Below the pieces are notes generated by a model that was not told where the DNA came from, did not search any database, and saw only the letters and a program-made list of their open reading frames with translations. Shown piece after piece: positions 8,992-18,603 of a stretch of 29,956 bases of DNA. The DNA comes from Parachlorella kessleri. Taxonomy: Eukaryota > Chlorophyta > Trebouxiophyceae > Chlorellales > Chlorellaceae. The position numbers were made by a program, and so were the translations under genes. The DNA is taken from assembly GCA_001598975.1 (NCBI GenBank), contig BBXU01000398.1, positions 1 through 29,956 on the forward strand, written 5' to 3'. Position 1 is the first letter of the stretch. Each line of letters opens with the position of its first letter.

Positions 8992-11257
8992 TCATCTGGT
9001 GCCTACCACCTCCATCAGATTCATGAGGGGCCCTTGCCGCGTCACAGCAGCCTGAGCAGCAAATCCAAGCCAAGCAACCATGGCGAGCCTGCCGTTCTTA
9101 ATCTCCTTTACCCGCATGTCCTCAAACATCGCAGGGTCCTTGGAGAGATTTAGCGGATCAAAGGGCCAGCCCCCTGCAGAGGGCATTCACACGATATGAG
9201 ACAGCCTTAATGTTTCGGGCAGACGGCTGAGAGGAGTTTTAAAGACTTGACACCATGCAGTGCTGGGCAACCCCTGCCAACAATGAAATGCACTGTGAGG
9301 AGACCTTCCAAAACATCCTGACACTTGCACCAGGCCCCATTCTTGCCAGCAGCACTGCTGCGCCTCTTGTTGCTACATAGCAATGCCTTCCCTGCAACTG
9401 CTTATGGCGGATGCTGGGTGTTATACAGGCAGGTAGGGGGACACTCACCTGGGTAGTTCTTATCACCAGGGAGGTATACACCCAGTGGCTCCAACGCATC
9501 AATTCCACACGCCCTTGCGTACTCCGGCCTGAAGCACAAGGGTCACATCATCAGCCGCATGGGTAATTGCTCTTAGGAATCGTAGGTCTATGCCCATAAA
9601 CCATAGATCCTCCTACAATTACTAAGGAGCCTTGACTGATCCTACTCACACTCCCTCTTCTTAAGGATCTGAAGGACAAGGAACTGAGGCCCCCACCAAT
9701 AGCCGCCCATATAGGGCAAGGAAGCAGGAGGGCAGGCACAAAGAATACCTGATACCTCTGATAAGAACATGCCAGAACATAAGAGCATGGTCAAACTCGC
9801 TTTGGCTGGGTCTCCCGCCAAGGGTTGCCTGTCTTGGGTTCGTAGTCTTGTTTACCAGGCCACTAATGTAATAATAATAATACTCACACTCCCTCTTCCT
9901 GCCCAGGACAGAAAGGCCCCCCCCAGCGTCCACTGCCAGCCCTTCGCACCGCAGCCATCCTTCCAACAGATCAGCCTGCCGACAGACCCACAATGCTACA
10001 CAACTCACCCAAACATGAGCAGGACCTGGCAGAAGGCAATGATGGCCACCCCCTGGCCCCCAGCCACTCTCAGCCCAGCAACGCCCAGGTAGTTCAGGTC
10101 CTCGTCAGTGGACAACTTGGCATAGCCCACATTCCACCAGACTGGCTCCAAGAAGTCGGCTGTGCCTGCCAATTGCAGCGCCTCTGCAGCAGGGCACTTA
10201 CAGCAGCAATAAAACAACAACTGACAGCACATCCTCATTGCTGGCCAAGTCTACTGTATGCAGCCATGAGGCTTGACAACCCTGCACTGCCAAGTGTCGC
10301 ACCCTGCAAGCTCGCCTAACCAGGCATTCAGCTGGCATAGCTTGACACCTCGCTGCCGATGCCTCGCCCGCATGGAGGGTAGACGCCGAGGTCCACACCA
10401 CACCTGGCAACAAGGCCCCCAGCGCTCCTAGCATGGCCCAGCGGGCATGCAGCAGCTCCAGCTCGAAGTATCTGTCCAGCTTGGCCGGCTCCCGGCCCAG
10501 TGAGAGGGGGTCATAGCCATAGTCCCCCGGCAGCTCCCCCCGCAGGTGGGCAGGGTACTCAAAGGGCAGCGGGCCCAGCCACTTTGGCCGGTCGGGACCA
10601 TACCACATGCTGCATGCAGCGGGGGAAGGAGGGCTCTGACGTCAGCCATTGCAGGGAATGTTCCCTCTTTCCTGAGCAGACACCTTTCCCTGAGCAGAGA
10701 GTACAACAGAGCATGTGATGGCACGCCAACCAACCCCCTCTGCAATCAAGAGGGCGACTGCCGAGCGGCCGACTACACACACAGTGAATTTGCACACTTC
10801 CTCAGGAGGAACAATCAGGAGAACAGGAGCCACACGTCAAGTACAAAAGCACACCTTTGGGCCCTGGCCCGCTCCCGGTCCGCCTCCCACCGTGTCCCCT
10901 CCTTTTTTAGCTGGCCCTTCTGAGCCTCGAGGTTTTGCTGCAGCTGCTTGCCATACTTTGAGTCTGCAAGACCCTGCACTTCGAAGCTCGTTGCGACGTC
11001 AACATACTTCTTTATGCAAAGACCCCACTGTTGCTCCAGGCAAGAACACGGGTTAAAGGACCAGCGTGACAAAGCCTTGCCTGCACAGCCAGGAAGGGCA
11101 GGGCACTGAAGGCCACCAGCCCTAGGATGTCACCACTAAGCTGAAAGCCGGCAGAGACTCTCAGCCCACTGCTCCGTGATGGGGCTGGCAGGCGCCAGGC
11201 TTGCCTTGGGGAAATCTGGAGGCACGGAACACTAGCTTCAGCAAGGGTGACAGACAT
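8992..11257 (-). CDS. LHCB7: LHCB7-type chlorophyll a/b-binding protein
   Basis: Six exons join in phase: 11257-11081, 11027-10855 (or from 11033), 10609-10404, 10183-10009, 9528-9449 and 9173-8992, giving about 330 residues, the usual LHCB7 size. A Ser/Arg/Pro-rich transit peptide (residues ~1-40) is followed by a hydrophobic segment ([17 protein letters not shown], ~42-58) and a charged linker, then the three-helix LHC core. Helix B has the chlorophyll-ligand pattern [16 protein letters not shown] (E168, H171, R173). The middle helix is [19 protein letters not shown]. Helix C is [17 protein letters not shown]. Markers of LHCB7 rather than LHCB1-6 are the extra N-terminal hydrophobic segment, and the runs EPVWWNVGY and [18 protein letters not shown] before FDPLNLS. 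It acts in thylakoid membranes; plant LHCB7 is a low-abundance antenna-like protein. Intron 1 appears to be GC-AG, and intron 4 carries an insertion. Confidence 0.92.
9582..9616. repeat. Imperfect hairpin in LHCB7 intron 4
   Basis: GTAGGTCTATG (9582-9592) can pair with CATAGA...CCTAC (9602-9616) across a 9-base loop, with a 4-base bulge on one side. It sits just upstream of the left copy of the 18-bp duplication. Confidence 0.45.
9643..9660 (+). repeat. 18-bp direct repeat, left copy (probable target-site duplication)
   Basis: TACTCACACTCCCTCTTC is repeated without mismatch at 9881-9898. Identity ends exactly after 18 bases on the right side (T versus C) and on the left side (C versus A), as expected of a target-site duplication. 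Confidence 0.75.
9661..9880 (+). mobile_element. Probable SINE- or truncated LINE-like retroposed insertion
   Basis: A 220-bp segment inside LHCB7 intron 4 is flanked by identical 18-bp copies. It ends in four TAA units (9869-9880) that abut the right copy. A simple-repeat 3' tail plus a long, perfect target-site duplication is the signature of target-primed reverse transcription. The element is antisense to LHCB7. It has no coding capacity; the longest frame does not look like a protein. GGTTCGTAGTC at 9837-9847 is close to a polymerase III B-box (GGTTCGANNCC) but lies near the 3' end, so a tRNA-derived SINE head is not shown. The host intron (9529-10008) is about 480 bases. Confidence 0.62.
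9881..9898 (+). repeat. 18-bp direct repeat, right copy (probable target-site duplication)
   Basis: Identical to 9643-9660 and directly adjoining the (TAA)4 tail of the insertion. Confidence 0.75.
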
Positions 11258-11298
11258 CCTGACAACTGCAGGACCCACTGGTCCGGGTGCGAGAGATC

Positions 11299-11305
11299 TT
11301 TTATA
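11299..11305 (-). promoter_or_regulatory. TATA-like box of LHCB7
   Basis: TATAAAA on the minus strand, about 42 bases upstream of the LHCB7 ATG at 11257. This would give a 5' untranslated region of only about 15 bases if transcription starts ~30 bases downstream. A plausible but unproven core promoter. Confidence 0.4.
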
Positions 11306-11346
11306 CCTGTGGTCCTGCTCTAAAGGCACAGCTGCCTTTCAGCCTG

Positions 11347-11382
11347 CATGTCGAGCGACATGTCAAGTCACATGTCATGTCG
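11347..11382 (+). repeat. Three tandem 12-base CATGTC repeats in a divergent promoter
   Basis: CATGTCGAGCGA, CATGTCAAGTCA and CATGTCATGTCG follow one another without a gap; the third unit contains a second CATGTC. The units contain the palindrome ACATGT twice, with 12-base (about one helical turn) spacing, as expected of a transcription-factor binding cluster. Confidence 0.6.
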
Positions 11383-11621
11383 TATAGTAAACACAGATAA
11401 CAGACAGAGGAAACAGCAAAAGCCTTAGCAGCTAGTGAAGCATAGAACGAGTCAGAGGATTACTTACTTGTGGGAATAGCTAGCTGGTGGGAAAACTGCC
11501 AGGCTGGCAGGCAAGACAAGGAATCGAAACGGATAGGCCAAAGACGCACGAGTCGTCAGGCTTTCCCGTGGTTGTGGTGGGTGATACTTATCGTACCTCC
11601 TTGGCAGCTATTGGGGCCACC

Positions 11622-14600
11622 ATGCAAACCCGACTTGCCAGCCTGCTGGCGTGCCTGTTGCTAGCACAGACCGTACTAGCTGCCAGGAAAGCGCCTGAGC
11701 TTTCGACGTGGCTCAAGAAGGGAAACGACGTGGAGGGTAAGCCCAGCAATAGTACTTCATGCCGTGCCCTGCTTGCGACACTGGGACAACCAGCGCTGAT
11801 GCTTTTCTTTGGCTCCCTTTTTCGCAGGTGATGTTTGGGCGGTGCTGATTGCCGGGTCTGCTGGTAAGTTAGGGCTCGCTTAGTCTGCATTGCACTGCCT
11901 TGCCCCTCTGCTAGCACGGCCCTAAGCTGTTCAAAGCTCTCCCATGACACACTTGCTCTGCATTGCTGCAGGATATGGCAACTACCGGCATCAGGCAGAC
12001 GTTGCACACGTGAGTGAGCCTGGTGGCCAGCCCTGCTTGGATTTTTTCACTGAGGCACTTGCTTGCCACTGATATGGGCAGCCTTGACCTGCCACCGCTG
12101 CGCGCCCAGAGAGTGTGGTCCACTGTTTGTTCCCTGCAGGCCTACCAAGTCCTGCTGCGTGGTGGTCTCAAGGCAGAACACATCATTACGCTGATGTTTG
12201 ACGACATTGCCCACAACCCTGAGAACCCACACAAGGGCCAGCTGTACAACCGGCCTGGCGGTGAAGATGTTTACAGTGGCGTCAAGATTGTGAGCCACGG
12301 CAAGGCACTGAGTTTCACCCTGCCTGCCAGTGTGTGGTGGTGCGACGCCTTTATGTTGAGGAGCATGCACTGCATATTGTGCTCAGCAGGGGCGCCTGGT
12401 TTGGTTGTTGTGCAGGACTACACCGGGCAGCGGGTGAACGCCAAGAACTTCCTGGCGGTGCTGGCGGGCGAGCAGGTGAGTGGTAGATGTGCCTGAAGGC
12501 TGTTGACACCTGAGCAGCGCACTGGTGGTGTGCTTTGCTTGGTTGGCATGCCGGTACGCTTGCCTGCCATTTCACATGCTCGCACAGTTTCCCCTCCACC
12601 CTCCTGTTGCCGCCATGCTTCCGTAACACGTCCCGCTTGGCCTACACTTAGGCCACTGCCTGCCGTTGGCTCCCACCTGCCTGCAGAACGCCACCGACAA
12701 CCAGCAGGGCCGCGTGCTGGAGAACACGCCCCAGGACCGCGTGTTTGTCTACTTCTCCGACCACGGCGCGCCCGGCGTGCTGGGCATGCCCAGCGGGCCC
12801 TTCCTGTATGCTGACCAGCTGAACCAGGTCCTCACACAGGCAGCCAAGAAGCGGAAGTTCAAGGAGATGGTGCTTTATATCGAGGCCTGCGAGTCTGGGA
12901 GCATCTTCGAGGTGAGCAGCAGGGGTTATCGCCAGGTAGAGTGACTATTGTGCACTTGCTGTCTTCCAGGTACCGCCTGGCTAGTGGTGAGCTTGTTCAG
13001 GAATGTCGCCTGCCTGGAAGGTGAGGTGTGAGTCGAGGCTTCTGGTCTTGCCTGCGTGTGCATGTACGTTGCTTGCTATGAAAGCCAATGCACACAGCCA
13101 CCAGGTGGAGCGTGTGCAGGGCCTGCTAGAGAGCGACCTGGAAGTGTACGCCACCACTGCTGCCAACGGTCGTGAGTCGTCCTGGGGCACGTACTGCCCC
13201 GGCATGAACCCCTCCCCGCCCCCGGAGTTCAACACCTGCCTGGGGGACCTATACAGGTGCGGCCAGAAAGGTTCAGGGGCACTAGCTGGCTGGCTGGCTT
13301 GAGGGCCAGCCTGGGGATGCAGCCAGGCTTGGGGTGACCGCAACTCTTGCTGTGGGCCCCAGTGCTGGCTTGAAGCATGGGCATGGGTGGTGCCCTGGGA
13401 GGTGCTCTTCGCTTAAGGGTGTACGGAGTGGTGCGGTGCAAGCATGCTATTAAAACCCGCGCTAAGATGCGTGTGCCAGCATGGAGCAGCCTGCTCACCT
13501 CATTTGCCCTTGTGAAGTATCTTGGGCTGAGAGCCTCAACATGTGTCTCCTGTGCAGCGTGGCCTGGCTGGAGAACAGCGACCGCAACGACTTGAATGAG
13601 GAGACGCTGAAGAAGCAGTACCAGCTGGTCAAGACACGCACGTCCAACAACTACACGTGAGAGCGCCTTGGTGCCGGGCAACGTGCTTGTACAGCTTGCT
13701 TGGTAGTCCTCTTGCGCATGGTGGCGCGGTTTCCAGGTCAGGCTTTCCTACATGGTATCGATCATGCCGGTTGTGGCTGTGTAAGCTTGCTAGTCAACAC
13801 TTCACTATGAGTAAGGTAACACATACCTCAAAAAGTGCTTCGACGGCCCCTACTGACTTGCTGAGCCTGTTGGTGGGTAGGTATGTGATGGGCTCGCACG
13901 TCATGCGCTTCGGCACGCTGGACATTGATGAAGAGCCGGCTGCCAACTTCCTTGGAGAAGACAACACTGGTGGGTGGCAAATCTCTACTTATGAGCCACA
14001 GGCACACGCCCGGAGGCGTGAGAGCTGGGCAATCCGACGCAGCAGCCGGCCGTGCTATGCATGCATCAGAGGGCTCCAGCACACTGCTAGGAGCAGCCAT
14101 CGCCAGTGAACTGGATGCCTCGTGGACCCCCGCTGCGTGCAACCGTGGTGTTCTTGTGGCCCCCTGTTGGTGTCACAGGTGACGGCAGCCTGGCAGGCAA
14201 CGATGCTGCTGCCTGGACTCCGCTGGAGGCTGTGCCTCAAAGGGGTGCCGACCTGCTGCACCTCTACACCAAGTATACCAGGGCAACCGGCGCCGACAAG
14301 TCTGCTGCTTTGCGCGCTTTGGATGCTGAGGTTGCAAAGCGTGCGGCGCTGGACCGCAGCATGCATGCCGCAGTGAGCGCGCTGGTGCAGAAGACAGCGC
14401 TGACGAGCTCAGTACAGGTAAAGCTAGGTGCCCCGGCATGATGAAGAGTATGAACAGCTTGTGGTGCATATTGACCCAGCCATTATGCCCGCTTGCAGTT
14501 GTAGTGCTCGACATTATCCCGCCATCATGCCGGCTTGCAGTGCTGCAGTGACATGCGCAGTATGCGCTGTGTAGTGATGGTGGTGTGTGCCGTGCGGGGA

Positions 14601-15329
14601 GGGGGTGGTGTCTGTCACTGTGCAGGAGCTCTTGTCTGTTCTGCTCTGCAACTTCTGGCAAGAGCTCAAAAACTCTTTGTGCACCACTCCGGCGTGCCCC
14701 GGTCCTGCCCAGACTCATAGTCTCTCCAGCAACACATGTTGTACAGACGAAGTATGGGGAGGGTCTGCTGGGCGCTGGCGCATCCAGCGCTGCATTGGTC
14801 AGCCTCCTGGTGGATGACCAACTCCCCCGCCAGCCTGGCACCGCACTGGTGCAAGACTGGGACTGCCTCAGGGTGAGCGGGCGGGCAGGCAGCACATGGT
14901 GCAACCAGGGGTTGGTTGCCTTGTTGAGCTGCGTGCCTTCCTGTTGCTGCTTGCCGTTTCTACGGTCTGGTGTAGTTGGCTAGTATTGTGCTGCACGTTA
15001 TGGTCCTTGTGTGGGCAGAGTGGTGCCTAGCACAAGGAGCGTGCTTGGCTAGCATATGGTCGGAATGGCTCCCGTTTGGTGCTGTGCCTGTTGGCATTGC
15101 ACAGCTGGAGGCCTTACATCCAGAAGCCGTGGTGATGCAGGGTATGGTGGCGGCTTGGGAGAGCGGCTGCGGTACGCTGGACCAGTACGGCATGCAGTAC
15201 ACCCGCACCTTTGCCAACCTGTGCAATGCTGGCGTGGAACCTGCCGCGCTGGCAGGCGCCTCCCACGAGGCCTGCACCGCGCAGGGCAACCTGGTCGGCC
15301 CTCAAGTGCACCAGGTGGCGTCCTCCTAG
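11622..15329 (+). CDS. VPE: Legumain / vacuolar processing enzyme (peptidase C13)
   Basis: Twelve exons join in phase: 11622-11736, 11828-11863, 11972-12009, 12140-12289, 12416-12475, 12687-12911, 13120-13256, 13558-13656, 13881-13969, 14179-14417, 14747-14872 and 15105-15329, giving 512 residues. A signal peptide ([20 protein letters not shown], ~1-20) directs it to the secretory path and vacuole. The catalytic core starts at [20 protein letters not shown]. The active-site pair is H159 in YFSDHGAPG and C201 in YIEACESGS. The S1-pocket region is [18 protein letters not shown]. The C-terminal prodomain keeps the plant-type signature [17 protein letters not shown] and FANLCNAGV, which caps the active site until acid autoactivation. 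Legumains cut after Asn/Asp, and some plant members also ligate peptides. All catalytic features are intact and length matches plant enzymes. Confidence 0.95.
14478..14541 (+). repeat. Imperfect tandem duplication in legumain intron 10
   Basis: GCCATTATGCCCGCTTGCAGT and GCCATCATGCCGGCTTGCAGT lie about 42 bases apart. Each ends in TTGCAG, so both resemble a 3' splice site, but the true acceptor by reading frame is at 14746. Confidence 0.5.
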
Positions 15330-15931
15330 ATGACTTTCACCTTGTTGGACTCATGAACTACTCAGGTACATGACAGGACAAGGAGAGGTACGGTCACCTA
15401 GGCAGCAGGCGTAAGCAACCGTAGAAGGGGGCTACGCCAACAACAGAAGTTTTCCTCTGTTTCCTGTAGTTTGTTTATTTCTGATAGCTTAGCTTCTGCC
15501 GTGGATCTTTGCTTGCTGATGTATTTGGGTCATATCCGGTATGATGAACCCTGCTTTGTATGATGGACCCTGGGCCAGTGTGTATGTATACTGGACTTAA
15601 TGAGCATCTACGGCCACACGCACCCTGTGCATTGATGTGATCAGTCCTATAACATATGTCATGCAACTGGCCACGACGGTGTCGCAATCCATTGTACAAG
15701 CTGGTTGTACCTGTTTTCCCATCCCTGCATGCATGTATATGTCTATCAATCTAACGAGTTCAGGTCTAACTATGCCCGCCGAAACCTAATGTAACATATG
15801 CACCTACAACATAGCTAGGCCTACCTAGTCTTAAAAGGGAGCTAGGACGGAGGCTATGGGATCCTGGCTTATACACCTGCACTAGTTGCATTGCCACCTT
15901 AGTTGTTGGCCGGCCCCCACAAGCTAGCAGT
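15330..15931. other. Convergent 3' intergenic region
   Basis: About 600 bases between the legumain stop (plus) and the tubulin cofactor B stop (minus), presumably shared 3' untranslated sequence. The short open frames within (74 and 84 codons, minus) show no family resemblance, and the second only overlaps the last cofactor B exon. I see no gene. Confidence 0.5.
15790..15794 (+). promoter_or_regulatory. Candidate polyadenylation signal TGTAA for legumain
   Basis: First TGTAA on the plus strand after the legumain stop, about 460 bases downstream. If used, the legumain and cofactor B 3' untranslated regions nearly meet or overlap. Confidence 0.35.
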
Positions 15932-17940
15932 TCATATCTCATCATCCTCTCCAAACAGGTCCTCATCAAAGGGAGGGTAGTCACCAGTCTTGACCAGGTT
16001 GGGCCGCACAAATGCCCCATACCCTTGGGGGCAGTCGAAGTAGCGCTTGCCCTTCACGCTGCCATCGTTCTTGCCAACAGGCTCATCATACTGCAGGCAA
16101 AGCGGGTGGTAAGTGGCGGCTTACCTGGCGGCGATCAACATAGCCTGGCCAAGCCCAGTAGCAGTAGATGCATGGCCGCCATGTTATCAGCCGCCAACAC
16201 TTGAGACAGTATATATTTCATTCATCTCTACCCTGCTTCCCCTCTGTTTCGCACTGCATGCCACCGAGCATGCCCTCCGGTGCACAGAGAGCCAGCTGAA
16301 ATCCACAACCACCCGCCCTAGGGGAACCACGGCCAGTGTGCTTGCCCTGCTGCTAGTCCTACTTCACTTTACAGCTGGTGAACGCTCCCTCCACCCCTTC
16401 AACTTTTCGCCCCATTCTCATGCCCCCCATGTGAGCCTCACCTGCACCCCCACCCAGTACCCCAGGGGCAGGCCGGGGCACTTGCCCACGTATCGCACTG
16501 CGCCCCGCCGCCCTCCCTCCACCTCACACCGGCTGCCCGCTTGGAGGACAGAGGCCTCTGCCTCCATAAACTCCTCATCATCAACCTTCTCTTTACGGGT
16601 AGGGGCCACGTATGGCACCTGCAGCGCAACCTTACATTCCTCAGCGACCATTACACCATCCAGCTCCCTTTCTGACTCACGAGCTTGGTGGCAATCACAT
16701 AACTGAGGCAGCCAGCCTTTCCTGCCTTGGCGTCCACTGCCCCGCCAAGCCTTGGCGGAGCCTACAAGACCTTGCTGCCAAAACTGTTGGTGGTGCTTAA
16801 TGCATTCCATGTCCTGCCCAGAACCTGGCCAGCAACGCTGGGCAGGGCGGGCAACACTCTTCACTACCATGCTCACCCCTCTCCGTTCCGCCAGCTCTTT
16901 CTCCAGTGTCCAGCTGGGGTCCTCCCGCAGCTTAGCCTCCTTGTATTTCCTGCAAAAACTCCAACAATGGAGATATGGCTTGGTTCATGCGGCAAGGCAA
17001 CCTGCCTTTCCACAGCGCCGACTTGCATGTGTTGCTACTTCTCAGGGCTCAACCACGGGTGAACATACAAAATGGCGTCATGTGTATTCCAATTCTAAGT
17101 GACACCTGTTGGTCTTCAACCTCCCTGGGGGTTCGTGGACAGTTGGAACACTACCTTTTCCCCCCGAGATCAAACAGCCACCAGTGCTGGCAAGTAAGGT
17201 GCGCTTGCCTCCACAATTTTGCAAGCAAGGATTATGCTGCCATACCTGTAGGTGTTATCCCGCTTGTTGTATTCATCCTCACTCATCACATACTTTTCTA
17301 CTTTGGTGGTGTCCTCCAGCCAGCCGTTGGCTGACAGCGAGGTAGGATCTGTGTCGATGACATGCAGAATGGCCCTGCACAATGGAGGCCCTGGCGTTAG
17401 CCTGCTGCAACCAAGCAAAGCGGACAACAGCAGCAACATATGGGAGGGAGAGAAACTTTAGTGGCAGCACGTCCCAACCCACACCCTTTTTTGATAACCA
17501 CACGCAGACTCACCCATCATAAGGCGAGTAGAAGCCTAGCATCTTGGAGTCGTCGCTCAGCACCGCCAGCAGCTTGCCCTGCTCATCCTTGAGCTGAAGA
17601 ACCATGGCAGAGGCTGCTGTCCCAGTGTGGAAACACAGTTTCTGCTTCACAGAGTCTATATGCATCTGCAGTTGGGAACGAAACAGAGATGTTGGGCTGC
17701 TGCTCGGTGTACAGCAAGCCTAAGGCAGCCTGCTGGCCCAAAAGACATCTTGTCTCATACACGTGGCTACTGAGCAGCCTTACTCACGTGCATGTCAAGC
17801 CTGATCTCCAAGAACTTGGCCTTCAGGTTGCTATGCGTCACCAGTAGCCTGACTGTGGAGTCCGACTGGTTCTGGCTACCAGGGGCAGTCACATACTCCC
17901 TAAGCGCCCGAAGGTCTGAGTTGCGCAGAGCCGCTGCCAT
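15932..17940 (-). CDS. TBCB: Tubulin-folding cofactor B
   Basis: Six exons join in phase: 17940-17788, 17665-17514, 17374-17246, 16949-16877, 16618-16442 and 16090-15932, giving 280 residues, close to the ~245-residue norm. Residues ~28-110 form the ubiquitin-like domain ([19 protein letters not shown], then [38 protein letters not shown]). A charged middle ([20 protein letters not shown]) leads to the CAP-Gly domain (~197-261) with GSRCEV, GYWVGVQYDEP, the hallmark GKNDGSV (234-240) and YGAFVRP. The C-terminus is acidic and ends DDEI, the tail that cofactor B uses to bind cofactor E. Together with cofactor E it handles alpha-tubulin in the cytosol during tubulin heterodimer assembly. All expected parts are present. 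It is divergent from the GYF gene. Confidence 0.94.
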
Positions 17941-18603
17941 GTTGCAAGTGTTCTCTGATCTGGTAAAACTCTTCAGTGGAGAATAATAACAAACACCTCA
18001 CGTTGGAGTTGGTGATGGAGATGCCAAGGACTGATCAGTTAGTTGTGGAGCCCAGTGGCCTGTAGCTTACAGTGAGAAGATACCAACAGCAACAATATAA
18101 CTATACGCAAGAGCAGCGCCTGCCACCGCGCCATGTGTAGTGCTCGCATTCAATGCTTTCAGTGGGGCGGGAAGTGGTCGCCTCCATGGCCTGACAGGTG
18201 TTCAAGGCAGCCTTGCCGCAGCCTTAGCAAGCATCATCGATCACTTCAGCCAAGACCGCTTCCTTGCAAACCGAGCACATAGCGATTGCCAGCATGTCCG
18301 TAGAGCAGGGTGGGTTTAGGCACCTGCATGGCCTGTTTCGCATGCTGACCGCCCAGAAGCTTTTAAAGCCTCCTGATGGTCTGCAGGGAACCCTAACGGC
18401 AAGCCGGGAGAGGCCGGCATTGGGGCTTCGTCAGTCTCCTTGGCGCCTCAGTGGCTAAACAATGTACGCGCTTTTGCTCGCCTTGGCGGTCTGCCTACGT
18501 GCTTAAACCACTTTCGGCTTGGTCAGCAAGCCCAGCTGGCTTCCTTATGTTGCAGGAAGGTGTACGAGGTGGTGCAGTGCCTGGCTGGCGCCCAGGCGGG
18601 GCC
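17941..18603. other. Divergent promoter region between TBCB and the GYF gene
   Basis: About 660 bases containing both promoters and 5' untranslated regions. A non-coding first exon of the GYF gene could end before the acceptor-like TTGCAG at about 18550-18555. Short frames here have no family resemblance. I see no TATA box. Confidence 0.5.

Larger units (their letters stand above)
11258..11621. other. Divergent promoter region between LHCB7 and legumain
   Basis: The 364 bases hold the promoters of LHCB7 (minus) and the legumain gene (plus). Inside are a TATA-like box for LHCB7 and a tandem 12-base repeat, both listed separately. An upstream open frame continues into the legumain start (in frame from about 11487), but the transcript start is unknown. 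Confidence 0.55.

Noticed and set aside
14173..14904. A 243-codon open frame on the minus strand.
   Set aside because: It lies antisense across legumain exons 10-11 and the intron between them, and shows no family resemblance; the legumain exons are certain.
16113..16706. A 197-codon plus-strand frame.
   Set aside because: It is antisense to TBCB intron 5 and exon 5, whose CAP-Gly sequence is unmistakable on the minus strand.
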